Assembly: GCA_001970855.1 (NCBI GenBank)
Contig: LSSN01002330.1
Location: 1 to 16,709 of the forward strand
Source: Smittium culicis
Taxonomy: Eukaryota; Kickxellomycota; Harpellomycetes; Harpellales; Legeriomycetaceae
Direction of reading: 5' to 3'
Length of the DNA stretch: 16,709 bases
Shown here piece after piece: positions 1 through 10,155 of the stretch. Each line of letters begins with the position of its first letter. The first letter of the stretch is position 1. The notes under the pieces are model-generated. The model saw only the letters and a list, made by a program, of their open reading frames with translations, was not told where the DNA came from and did not search any database. The translations under genes and the position numbers were made by a program.

Positions 1-131
1 CCAAAATGAAATAAAAATATCTGTTGCTTACTCAGAGGTTTTACTATGTATAAAAAACAACCAACAAAACTATATTCAAAGATAGGTAATTAAATAATGG
101 TATTAAAATAAGAGAAAAATAAGCGAATAGA

Positions 132-142
132 GGGGGGGGGGG
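132..142. repeat. Homopolymer tract, 11 G on the plus strand
   Basis: An uninterrupted run of eleven G (C on the coding strand of the neighbouring gene) touches the TAG stop codon of the HAD hydrolase gene at 143-145. It is the longest G/C homopolymer in a very AT-rich window and lies at the first bases of that gene's 3' untranslated region. Its length could be a replication or sequencing slippage product, so the exact count is uncertain. The remaining bases 1-131 show no gene. Confidence 0.8.
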
Positions 143-1319
143 CTAATCATGCGAAGCCAACAAATCTATAATCGAGTCTAACCTATCGACTGAAAAGTGA
201 GCATTATTTGATAAATGAGAATTGACCTCATTTCTAAGAAGAATTGTTATAGCACCAGCATTAAGACCACACTCAACATCATCAGCTGAGTCTCCTACCA
301 TTATTATTTCCTCTGGTTTTAAATTCTAGCAAATTTAATGAACGTTTATATAAGCGTTAATAATCATAAAAAGAAGTTAAAAATTACATATTTCTAAAAT
401 AAGGATTATGTTGAATAAAATTACCCAAGAGTTTGCTATGTGTAGCAAAGGTTCTGGATCAGGTTTCATATAATCAAAGTCTCTGGTTAAAATTTTGTCA
501 AAATTAAACAATTTTCCTCCTGGTAAATTAGGCGCGACAACGTTTAACATGTGATCAACTGTAGTAATATTGTTTAAAGTTAAAATAGCCTTGTTGTATT
601 TCTTTGATTCGAGAAACTAGTATAAAAAAGTCGAGTATAAATATCAATGCAAATTAAAGCGCCAAAACATTGGTAAAAAAGTAACTAAAGATACCTCAAA
701 CAATCTAACAAAACCTGTTAAAAAATATAGAATAAAGAATTGATTAATAAGGAAATGATAAATATTCAAGATAATTAAGTACCCGGTTGCAATTGCATAT
801 CTTGTCTCGCCTCGTGTTCTATTTCTTTTATTCTGTTTAGTGCCTTAGTTTTTTCGTTCTCTGGCAATGATTTAACATAATGGAGAGTACGAATTCCTTT
901 AGGCGGATTTATCTCAGAATTTATTTTCAACAGGTATTTCTTGAAATTAAAGCAGAAAAAAATATGTTTTTTAAAATTAAAATCATATATTAAGTAAATG
1001 ATAACTAAGCTGTCTTATCAAAAATACAATTTTGATAATTCTTTTGAAAAAAGCTAGGCTGTAAATTTACCGTGATTGGAAGGGTCAATGTCCCGTCCAT
1101 CTAAATAAAACAAATAAAATAGCATAATCATCAGTAGGGTTATACGGATAAGTAGTACATTTTATTAACCCTCCAAGTCCTAGAGTGCATTAAATATGCA
1201 TTTATCAATTCAAATGAATACTTTATCATTGAAGCTTGAATAAGTCAGGACTTGGAGGGAAAAGTTAAAATGTTAATTGACTAGCTTACATCGAAAATTA
1301 TTCCCTTGACTTTATTCAT
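143..1319 (-). CDS. HAD-superfamily hydrolase (phosphatase-like), six exons
   Basis: Exons on the minus strand: 1319-1290, 1100-1071, 939-783, 714-695, 616-425 and 325-143, joined by five GT-AG introns of 189, 131, 68, 78 and 99 nt. They give 203 residues ending in TAG. All HAD motifs are present: motif I FDMDGTLT (Asp10, Asp12), motif II ILT (Thr92), motif III Lys130 in MKPDPEPLLHIA, and motif IV VGDSADD (Asp155, Asp159). A helical cap lies between motifs I and II (about residues 21-75). Order, length and the LLHIA...MVGDS block resemble the small fungal HAD hydrolases typified by yeast YOR131C, whose substrate I do not know. Intron 1 falls inside motif I, between FD and MDG. Exon 4 is only 20 nt. 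An in-frame ATG at 1364 would add 15 residues. I prefer 1319 because family members usually start just before motif I. The AAG acceptor before exon 3 is the weakest junction. Probably a soluble Mg-dependent phosphatase; confident of family, not of substrate. Confidence 0.88.
1169..1259. repeat. 13-bp perfect inverted repeat within an intron, possible MITE or hairpin
   Basis: CCCTCCAAGTCCT at 1169-1181 is the exact reverse complement of 1247-1259, with a 65-base AT-rich spacer. The pair lies wholly inside intron 1 (1289-1101) of the HAD hydrolase gene, so it could fold in the pre-mRNA. GC-rich 13-mers are unusual in this DNA. The 91-bp span with terminal inverted repeats would fit a tiny non-autonomous DNA transposon, but I see no convincing target-site duplication: TTAA abuts one side only. 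I did not find the 13-mer elsewhere in the window. Confidence 0.7.
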
Positions 1320-1364
1320 GTCTACAGTTCCGTAGCTTTCGTTTAATTTGGATTGAGTGTGCAT

Positions 1365-3410
1365 AAATAATGAATTATTGCTTTGATCATAAAAATATTT
1401 TCAATTTATAGAGGAGGGAAATTGTAAATTATGAATAACTCATAAAATGATAAAATATAACAATGGCTTGGAAATAATAAGGGTTATTATGTTTTTAAGT
1501 GATTATGTATTTAAAACTTCTTGGCTTTTTTATATCGTTTAGGTGTTCTGTCCGTTTAATTTTAAATTTTTTGTGTGTAACTGAATTGGTGCGTCATTAA
1601 TTCAAATTAGATTTTTTTGATCAATTGACTCGCATGATTATTAAACCAATGATGGCAATAAACTTTGTCCTTAGTACTAAAATTCTAACAATTTAGCATT
1701 TTTTACTGCCTAAACTATCAACCAAATACATAAAATAATCTAATATAAAATTGGTTATGTACCACAAACAAAAAAAAAAAAAGCAATCATAAAGAGTAAT
1801 ATTTTCTACATGTTATTATCCAAGCATTTTGGCACTTTTAGATATTTTTTATTTACAAACCTGTCTGGTTTAATCGATATTTCGCATAGAACTTATTTAA
1901 GATCTATCACATACGTTTAAAATAATGAAATTACGCAGTTAAGTAATAAAATTAAACTAGATACTTCAAATATATAAAATAAATACTATATCCCAACCAC
2001 TTTTAATAAAGCTTACGACCCTATATTTTTGAATAACGATAAAAAAAGTTTTTTCTTTACTAAACTAAAGCTCCAGTCACTTGTATATATCGAAAAAAAG
2101 TTTTCTTTAATTCAACTCGAACACATATCGAGAAACCTTAGACCTTAGAAAATAGTTCTTGGCTAAAAATAAATCAAGTATTTGGCCTAAAAGGATTTAG
2201 CTTTGAATTTCAGGATCAATTATTTAATTTAACTGATACTGGTTCCATTTGCAGGATTTTAAACTCGATGGATTATTAAATTTAAATCCAAAATAGTAAA
2301 TAAAACTCGATCTTATAACTATCCTATACTCTTCTCAGGTGAAAAATAATGTAATAGATTCTAGTCTAAATATTAATATTAGTAAATTAATGATATTAAG
2401 TGCTGCTTTAAAAGGGGATATAAAAGTACTTATTAATTACCGATACTGCAAAGATACAATCGTTATCCATCTCATACTGCTGCAAATATGAATAACTATT
2501 TTTAAAGCGATTATGACTAATAATATCGTAAATATTGTTTTTATAATTCTAAAATTCTAAAAGTGTGTTGATGTATGAAGTTTGGCATTAAGATAATAGC
2601 GGATACATATTCCCACTCTTTCAGATTATCGATTCATATGAAATATTAAGACACACTCGTATAATAGCTTAATTAAAAAAAATGCTACATTTTAATCTGA
2701 ATCTTTAAAAGACCTTAATTTTAGATAATGAAAATTTCTTATCGCATTAGACTTCAAATTATTGAACGTATCTAAATTCGCCACTACATTTGCATTTTAA
2801 TAAACCTCAAACTTTGCATTTAGAAGTTTTTATATTTCCCTATCCTATTAATTAATTATTAGCTTTAAAGTTATTTTTGAAATTATCAAATAACTGTAAT
2901 AAGCTAAAATTTATTATTAAACCATCTACTCGATATTAGAGGTACTGGAAAATGATTTAAATAAAATATACCTATTTTATAGCTTATTTAAAAAATTATA
3001 TACCAAATTTTGAAATTAATGCGACTGGGGAAGACTCTAGGGTATTTCATTGATAAAAATTTCTATATATTTAATTTAATGATATATTGTTGACGGAAAT
3101 GCAACCGTATTATTTATAGTTATTATTTTTTTCAAAAGAAAAAAATCTTGAATTAAAAGTCATTATTTTTATTTACAATTAATAAGGTTGAAATTTTGTT
3201 AAAGCCAATCCAATATTTTTTTATAAAAAATTGTATAAATAAAATAATAAATCGGTGAATTTATTAGTTGATAAAGGCGAATAAATAGTTACATTTAAAA
3301 GATACAAAAATGATAATTTTGAATATATTCGTTTTTTTTTCATAAGCCAAATCGAATTAAAAATAAAATTAGTATAAGATAAAATATAATTAAAGTAAAA
3401 AATAATTAGA
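1365..3410. other. AT-rich intergenic stretch, no gene recognised
   Basis: About 2 kb between the start of the HAD gene and the 3' end of the wall-protein gene. Both genes read on the minus strand, so this should contain the 5' region of the former and the 3' region of the latter. Poly-A/T tracts dominate. Two similar A7-G-T-rich tracts occur at about 2041-2060 and 2094-2112. The minus strand from about 2225 to 1975 is unusually open in one frame but has several stops and matches nothing I recognise. It may be another decayed element. Confidence 0.5.
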
Positions 3411-4877
3411 TTAATGGTATGAAATGAATATCGCTATTATGAAGTACGCTAAATAAACTATACTGGTTTCGTTTATAATCCTGTTTGAGTTCGATGTTCC
3501 TACACGACTGCTTACAATTATAATTCCATCACTCCCGTCAACAACTGAAATTGTAGGGTCAAAACATCCAACTTGATCCTTCCCAACTATGCTTCTACAT
3601 ACATTACCATCGCTACATGTCATATTAGTCCAGTTATTATTAATACATGACTGGTATATGTTTTCGTTTGGCAAATAACATCTCATTTCATTTTCAAAGG
3701 TACATGGGTCTCGAACTATATCTGCCAACTTTTTTGAAGGATCATAACAAATAACAGAGTTATCTTTTATTCCGCATACATTGTTTCCGTCACATGTAAG
3801 TTGTACCCACTCTTTATCAATACACTTTTGGTATAATGAAGCTTTACCTCCTTTGATACACTGTGTTGCTCCATTTACTGGGCATGGTTGAACTTTGACA
3901 CTTGCCAAACTTTTATCAATGCAAGCAACTTTACCATCCTTACCGAGCTTACATACATTATCGCCTTTACATTTTTGTGGCTGCCAGAATCCTTCGCTAC
4001 ATGAGAAATATGCGTTAGTATTTAAACTATCGCACTTAGATTGTCCTGCAACTTGGCATGGTGATTTTATTATACTATCTGTGCTGTTTGATACCACCAG
4101 TTCTACTGGGTTTACTTTAGGGTCAAGACAAACAGCCTGAGTATTTGTTTTCATTTTGCACACAGTTCCTGAACCGCATATTATTTGCTCCCAATATCCA
4201 TCGGTACACTTATATAGTATACCATTTCCTTCGGCTGAACAAGTTGATTGGCCAGGAGTATCGCAGGGTGCGTTCCAACGTTGTTTAACTATTAAATTAA
4301 AAGTTTAATAGTGATATAATCAAAAATATGTAAATTATTATATGCTGTCAAATTTATGTAATAGCTAACCTAGAGCACTGGAATCCCCTGATTCTGCAGC
4401 AGAGGTCGAAGGCTGTGGTTCGTTTTCTTGGGATGCTGTTTTTGAGCTTAAATTATTATCTAATGAGCTAACAAGGCTTGAAGAAATCACACTTTTTATA
4501 CTTTCAACTGCAGAGCTTAGTTCTAAAACTGGTGCAGATGCTATCATATCTCCAGATCCTACATTAGTAGGTTGCCTAGAAGAATTTTCTTGGTTATTGT
4601 TCTGACCGATTCCTATAGGACTAGCCGCACTTGATACTATTGAAGAAACTTGCGCAGGAAATGCGGAATTTTCAGCTGAGGCTTTCGAAACCAAACCTTG
4701 TATTGACTCTATTGCATCCGCCTGCAAGCCTATGACCGGACCCATTCCTGATCCTCCAGCAGGAGCTTGTCTTTCATTATCGCTAGCATCCCCGTTACCT
4801 GTCTGACAATGTACAGAATTTGTCAATAGTAAAATAGTCACTATACTCTTTATGCTTTGGCTTATTATCGATACCAT
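3411..4877 (-). CDS. Secreted GPI-anchored wall protein with four CBM19-like modules
   Basis: Two exons, 4877-4370 and 4288-3411, joined by an 81-nt GTTAGC...AATAG intron, encode 461 residues. Residues 1-24 are a signal peptide (basic and polar start, then IVTILLLTNSVHC). Residues 25-170 are a low-complexity Ser/Ala/Asn/Gln stalk, likely O-glycosylated. Four six-cysteine modules follow, with first cysteines at 178, 247, 305 and 365. Spacing is C-x7-C-x10/11-C-x9-C-x5-C-x8/10-C, with a Trp at the fifth position of each x9 loop (residues 202, 271, 330, 389) and an NVC or TVC motif. The Cys/Trp pattern fits fungal CBM19-type chitin-binding modules as I know them. The C-terminus is hydrophobic (446-459) after a Ser/Asn-rich stretch (434-438), as expected for a GPI-attachment signal. 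Probable location: plasma membrane or cell wall, binding chitin or another glycan. No catalytic domain is present. The start is the only ATG that provides the signal peptide. Family assignment by pattern only. Confidence 0.85.
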
Positions 4878-7800
4878 ATTGGCACTTTATTTTCAGAATA
4901 ATGATTATATTGGGGTTTTCTTAATAACGTAGTTAAATGTAGCTCCGTCTTTAATTCAATAAAATATAGAAAATTGGTATGATTTAATGTATATTGAATA
5001 CCAGTTTCAGTTATACTCAAAGATCAAAGTTTTTGATATAGATGTAGATAGTTTCGAGGTAAAAATGTGTATATATAAAGATATAAATTTTGCTCTTAAT
5101 AGTACTGTTTTTAAATTATTGAATTATCTCGAAACAAAATAAAGTGTTTATATTAAGAAGAACTTAAGAATTCTTGGAATTTGTTATATTTTTTTTGTTT
5201 TCAAAGTTTAAATAATATAAAATATATATATTACTATTTGATATAGATATTTTCAGTGTATCATTTCTTTTACTAAAATCCATTGTTTAGGCAAAATAGT
5301 GCATGGCTACCTTTGATATTTACTTGTGTCAATGAGAAAAGAAAACGATATTAACAACAATAAAAATATCTCATCTATTTTTTTATTTACATTCTCTACA
5401 AATATATCAGGATAGCATTACCAAATTGCAAGAATATTATTTCAATCAACTATATATAATAATTAGTCCTATAATACCAGTAAAAAGCAGTGTTAAAATA
5501 TAATTGGCTATTAAACGATGTAGCCCTAGAACAATTCACGAATAACAATGTCTTATTCTTTTTAATTATGGTGATAGCCATATAACAATTAAAAATATTA
5601 TATTTCCATACAATACATCGAGCTTATCTCAATTTAAAACAATTGTATAATATAAAGAAGCATGCAAGTACACAGCCTCGCTAATAATAAATTAAAATAT
5701 TCGTTAAACTTTTTTTATTTAAAATTAATTATTATATTTCTTTTAAAAAAATCTCTGGTCGTTAGATTATTTTAACAAGAGTCGTTTCATTTATAGTTAA
5801 AATAAATATTATTGGCTTTATTTAATAATATAATAAACATGAGGCGATAATTAAGCAAATTTACCTGTTTTAAAAAAAGCTAGAGAATGAGTTGCAAGGC
5901 ATTTTTTTAAAATAATAAACGTTTCCAAAAACCGTATAACATTTTAAACAATAAGCCAGCTATATATTAAGATATCTAGAAAAGATTTTAATAAATCAAT
6001 TTTTTTTTAGCAGCTAAACCTTTTTATTGAGCTTGTTTTTTTTTTAACTGCCAAAATTGGCTAAAAAACTTGCAATAAATTAAAGGCTGATATAAATGAT
6101 TAATTGGATATCGAACATCTTACAGAAAAATTTAAAACTTTAAAAAAAATTATTTAAAATCAAAAAATTTCAATGATTACGAGAATATTAGCCCCAGAAG
6201 GGTCAATAAAGAGTTTTTCAAAAAAGCTGAAGTAAATGTAAAGGGCATAATAAATAACCTCATTATACTGTATTATATATATATTTGGATTATAATGCTT
6301 TTGGACGGCAGAAATTATATTTTTCAGTAAAAAACGCTAAATTATTATCAATAAATCTCATTGCAAACGGTTTTCTTTCAATTTTCTAATTATTACAAAG
6401 ATAAAAAATGAATTTAGTAAAGTGCATACCAATTGTTTTTTTTTTGATACTGTTGGATTAATTATTGCTTTTAAACAAAAAATGAACCTATTATTATTTT
6501 GAAATTATTCATTACAAAAATTTTATAAGTTTGTATTTGAAATATTCTTAGTTTAAGCAGAATGTTTATAAAAACTTTTAAACTTATCTGATTTTATTTG
6601 TTTATAAATTCCTTAAGGAGATTCTATTGTATAAATTATTTCTTATATCCAAAGATTATAACAATTCTCGTTAGCAAATAAAATTTTAAAGGAATGAAGG
6701 TCCTTTCATCAAAAGTAGATTCCAAAAAATACTATAGCTTTTAAATTCAAGTTATTTTGTTTAATATCAAAGCTAGTATATTAGGTTATATAATTTAACT
6801 AGCTATAATTTAATATATTCTTAACACTTTATAATTTTTAACACTAAAAAAATATCAATAACTCGCAAGGCGTCATTTTTTTTAAACTTTATATGATTAT
6901 CAGAAAATAATGGTATATAATACCATAAATATACTCCATAAATATAGATGGGATATATATAGGAATTTTTATAAAAATAATATTATTTAAGCATTCTTTA
7001 TTTAGTTTTATGGATAAATATTTCCTTTTATTTAATACACAGGTTATTAGTTTCGCCTTATACAATATTTAAATTTTTGAAGAAAAGAAAATCATTCAGT
7101 TAATAATTGAGTGAAAGAAACTATAATCACATTATAATATCCTAGAAAATAATTTTAATGATTTTAATATCAACGAAGTATTTCTATAATATTTTAAATG
7201 AACAAATCTTCATATAAAATATCAAGTTGAGAATTTATAACTATATTTTTTATTGACCGATATCTGTTATGGACCGCTAATTTTGTTATTTGTTGCACTT
7301 AATACCTTTCTCAATTTGAGATATTCATCTGTCTTTTAATAGATAATTTTACAGCATGAGTTTTTTATGAACTCATACTATAATTAAATACTAACTATTT
7401 TAAAGTAAAATTACAACTTTAAAATATAACTTTAAAATATAACATCGAAAATATACTTTTAAAATAAAATATTAAACTGTTTCATGTTAGATTCATAAAG
7501 TGACTCGGGTTTTAGTTTTTCAATATTTTTTTTCATGTTTTCATTTTTCATATTTTTACGCATATCCTCGCCAGGTATTATAACGTTTTATAATTTTAAT
7601 TTTTTGTTTATTATTTTAATTTCCCAATTTTTTCTATTTCAATTAGTATTTTAATAAACCATTTTTAGGATCATTTCAACATCTTTTGTAATAAATTTTA
7701 AATTAATCTGAAATTAAAGTTAATTCTAGCTACCAACCGGGTATAAATAATATTTCAAGCGCGTTTAATTACCTGAAAATATTATATGGATGCGTAAAAT

Positions 7801-8520
7801 AGTACTCAAATGAATTTTTTATATTGAATGACAGTATATATTCACTATAACATTATATATTATTACTCTGATAGAATTATTCAAGCTTTTTAGAAAGAAT
7901 ATTAAATCATATTTTATAAGCAAATAAAATTTGTCCAATTACCCCAAACTTAATATCGAATCAGCTAGATTATTAGAATATTTTCTTGTGATTCGACTAT
8001 AGGCATCGTTGATGGAGAAGTTCGACAAAAATACGTGCTATGTTATTTGATCTATATATACTCGAAAATTAACTGCTAGTGTAACTTCAATCGTTTTACC
8101 ACTGTGTATTTGCGTTTTAAGATTGAGGCTTATTAGGTGAGATATTTATTTGATGTGCTCTAATTAAATTATCATGGAATGAGGCTATGAATTACTGTTT
8201 ATAAACCTTATATTCCTATTTTACAACATATTTTTTGTTGGTTTATACGTTATGTCAAATTAAGAATGTAAATTTTGCTATTAATCGGACTATCCAATAA
8301 CTGGGAAATAGATCGGATTTATTTGTGCTATTAATTGAAATGAGTTTATTATTAATCAAAAAACTCATTATTCTTTAGAATTTATAGTCTCCAGATACAG
8401 AAAATCCTAGATAATTTTGCACCATTAGTCATTGATTCTGTACATTTTTTTAAAACTGATAAATCGGGCCACAGATGGCAACCAGAATAGCATAGCAGTT
8501 ATTACCTAGACTGAAAGCTC
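4878..8520. other. AT-rich gene desert
   Basis: About 3.6 kb with no convincing exon on either strand. The first 100-200 bases should hold the promoter of the minus-strand wall-protein gene, but no element can be named. The stretch is dominated by A/T runs. There is a tandem pair of the 13-mer AACTTTAAAATAT at 7415-7440. Two small hairpins share an ATGAGTT stem: 7356-7362 with 7370-7376, and 8339-8347 with 8361-8369. From about 7960 the base composition becomes less extreme, which fits the start of the decayed retroelement annotated next, but I could not name domains in 7960-8520. Confidence 0.5.
7415..7440. repeat. Two direct copies of a 13-mer
   Basis: AACTTTAAAATAT occurs twice head to tail at 7415-7427 and 7428-7440, followed by the first three bases of a third copy. 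No function can be inferred. It is a short minisatellite-like duplication within the AT desert. Confidence 0.7.
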
Positions 8521-8525
8521 AAGGG

Positions 8526-8870
8526 TCGAGATTCATTGTTTAATTTCGTCCAATAATGGAATTATATTAATTTTAGTTCAAAAAACTAACTTATTGACGC
8601 ATAATTCAAGTACATGGTGAATTTATAATTTTTAGCAAAACTATCTTGCTCGTAGGTTTCTAAGAGTAGTTTTTGGTGAGCAGAAATTTAGAAATTTATT
8701 TATCATATTTTCATATTATCGACAGAATAGATGTATTTCTGATAGTTAATTATCTGGGTATTATATATATGGAAATGATGAGGAAGATGTTAATCTCCCT
8801 TATCAACCAGACTTTTATTCGCCATAATAAAGTCTTTGGAAGCTATTTAATCAGTTTTATTCGCCTGTAA
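8526..8870 (+). pseudogene. Decayed Ty3/gypsy-like reverse transcriptase fragment
   Basis: Three reverse transcriptase landmarks appear in order on the plus strand, but in different frames. At 8526-8558 the reading SRFIV-stop-FRPIM resembles the RFVVDYRxLN block. At 8657-8677 FLRVVFG resembles the xxMPFG block. At 8730-8800 a 65-codon open frame (8673-8870) reads VFLIVNYLGIIYM, resembling VYLDDILIY. PFG-like and YLDD-like positions are about 25 codons apart, close to the spacing I expect in Ty3-type enzymes (about 26). The two catalytic aspartates are absent (LG in place of DD), and there is at least one stop and two frame changes. The distance from the first block to the second is shorter than usual by about 24 codons, implying a deletion. 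Not expressed as an enzyme. The individual matches are weak; the order and spacing carry the call. Confidence 0.4.
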
Positions 8871-10023
8871 AAATTACCAGTAATTCTAATTTAAAATTAT
8901 AAAACTACAAAGAATTTAAAAAAAACTTGAAATCAGTTACATAATAACATAACATGAGCTAGAAAAAAATTTTATTTAAATGCAGCCATTAATATTTAGC
9001 CACAATTAGTTAAAGGTTTATAATAAACTATTTAGTATACAAATAAGAAATTATAAAGAACACAAGTCGTTTTTTTTAGCAAAGGAAAATTATTTAATTA
9101 CAAATGTCAAAAATAGATTAGCTTTTTACAAATCATAAACTACAATAGTCTATATTTATCAATTTTTAGTATACTGTTAAACACAAAGGGAGGAGTAAAG
9201 ACAGGGCTAAGGTTGGACTAAGACTAAGACTAAGACTAAGACTAAGACTAAGACTAAGACTAAGACTAAGACTAAGACTAAGACTAAGACTAAGACTAAG
9301 ATAGTGACATTTATTTAATATTATACGTATAACATAATTTTAGTGGAATGAATATTATTTAAGAAATAATACACTTCGGTTATTCTAAAAATTGGAAAAA
9401 GGTAACCCATTTATACTTTTGAAGAAAAATATAAATGATATTAATAAATAAAAATAATAATAAAAGAATTTATAATTTTCAATAATAGCTTTTGGAATAT
9501 TATAAAATGCTTTAGATGGTTCTATAGCAGCCGAAAATAATCTATGATAGTATTCTATAAAAATAAAAAGGCTCATCAACTATATTACGATAAAACTGAC
9601 ATGAATTTTAATACTTTTAACAACTTATAAGAGCACATATATATTCCATATAAATAGCCACACAGAAAATCCCTTTCTGAAGGTCGTCGAATTTTTTTAG
9701 AAAATTAATAATAACAAATTTTAGAATATTAAAACAAAGCCTTAAATCCTAATAAAATAACTAAATAAAATCTTTCTTTTAAAATATATTTTTTACAATT
9801 CTAATATTAAACTTACTTAATCTGAATACTTTAAAACTTTTAAATTTAAAATTTATATAAAACATGAAAAAATAAAATAAAAAATTTTTAACCTTTAACA
9901 TTAAAATTAAATATATTTTCAAACTTTAATTAGTATTATTTTTTTTAACAATTAATATACATAAAACTATATAAACTATATAAACTAAGCATAAAACTAA
10001 ATAACCAAATATTATCAATAAAA
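8871..10023. other. AT-rich stretch with one satellite, otherwise no gene
   Basis: No exon, RNA gene or recognised domain on either strand. The one conspicuous object is the hexanucleotide satellite at 9216-9299, immediately preceded by a purine-rich, G-containing segment (about 9187-9215). The rest is A/T runs such as the nearly G/C-free stretch around 9780-10010. Confidence 0.5.
9216..9299. repeat. Perfect (GACTAA)14 microsatellite
   Basis: Fourteen exact head-to-tail copies of GACTAA, 84 bases with no substitution, ending in a partial copy (GA) at 9300-9301. The complement is (TTAGTC)n. The perfection means recent expansion. It superficially resembles a telomeric repeat in having a TTAG core, but it is internal to the window and flanked by unrelated sequence. 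The 5' flank contains GGGCTAAGG, a degenerate relative of the unit. Confidence 0.95.
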
Positions 10024-10155
10024 ATGATACCCAAGCTGTTTCCCGAGAATGATATTAAGAAAACTGATCCCACCTCTGGCCCTGAACTTGATTCTTACAC
10101 TGAAAATCTCACTGCGAGAACTGAGGAGTATGATACAACTCAGCATATATATTGA
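10024..10155 (+). pseudogene. Short coding-like island, 43 codons, unidentified
   Basis: An ATG-to-TGA frame of 43 codons stands out because this patch is much richer in G/C than the surrounding 700 bases. Its translation is hydrophilic and protein-like, for example PTSGPELDSYTENLTARTEE. The opposite strand is also open here (10305-10015), but that reading is mostly Ile/Leu/Lys/Phe from AT-rich DNA at its N-terminal half. Neither strand gives a family I recognise. It is too short for most proteins and has no obvious splice donor before the stop. It could be a remnant of a mobile element like the neighbours, or one exon of an unrecognised gene. Confidence 0.3.

Noticed and set aside
3895..4140. 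81-codon plus-strand ORF
   Set aside because: Lies antisense to cysteine modules of the wall-protein gene. Its composition mirrors that gene and it shows no motif of its own.
4161..4163. GTG as start of a separate 250-residue protein
   Set aside because: The frame continues upstream through a complete first cysteine module to a splice acceptor at 4289, so this codon is internal (Val212).
4365..4369. Stop codon ending a separate 170-residue secreted protein
   Set aside because: The TAG lies inside the intron donor GTTAGC. Splicing at 4370/4288 restores one frame into the cysteine modules.
9216..9299. Telomeric or CRISPR array
   Set aside because: The unit TTAGTC is not a telomeric repeat known to me, and the array is internal and perfect. 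There are no spacers between copies, so it is not CRISPR; the same holds for 10673-10798 and 14291-14340.
9385..9579. 64-codon minus-strand ORF
   Set aside because: Phe/Tyr/Ile-rich translation of A/T runs with no motif, typical of chance frames in AT-rich DNA.
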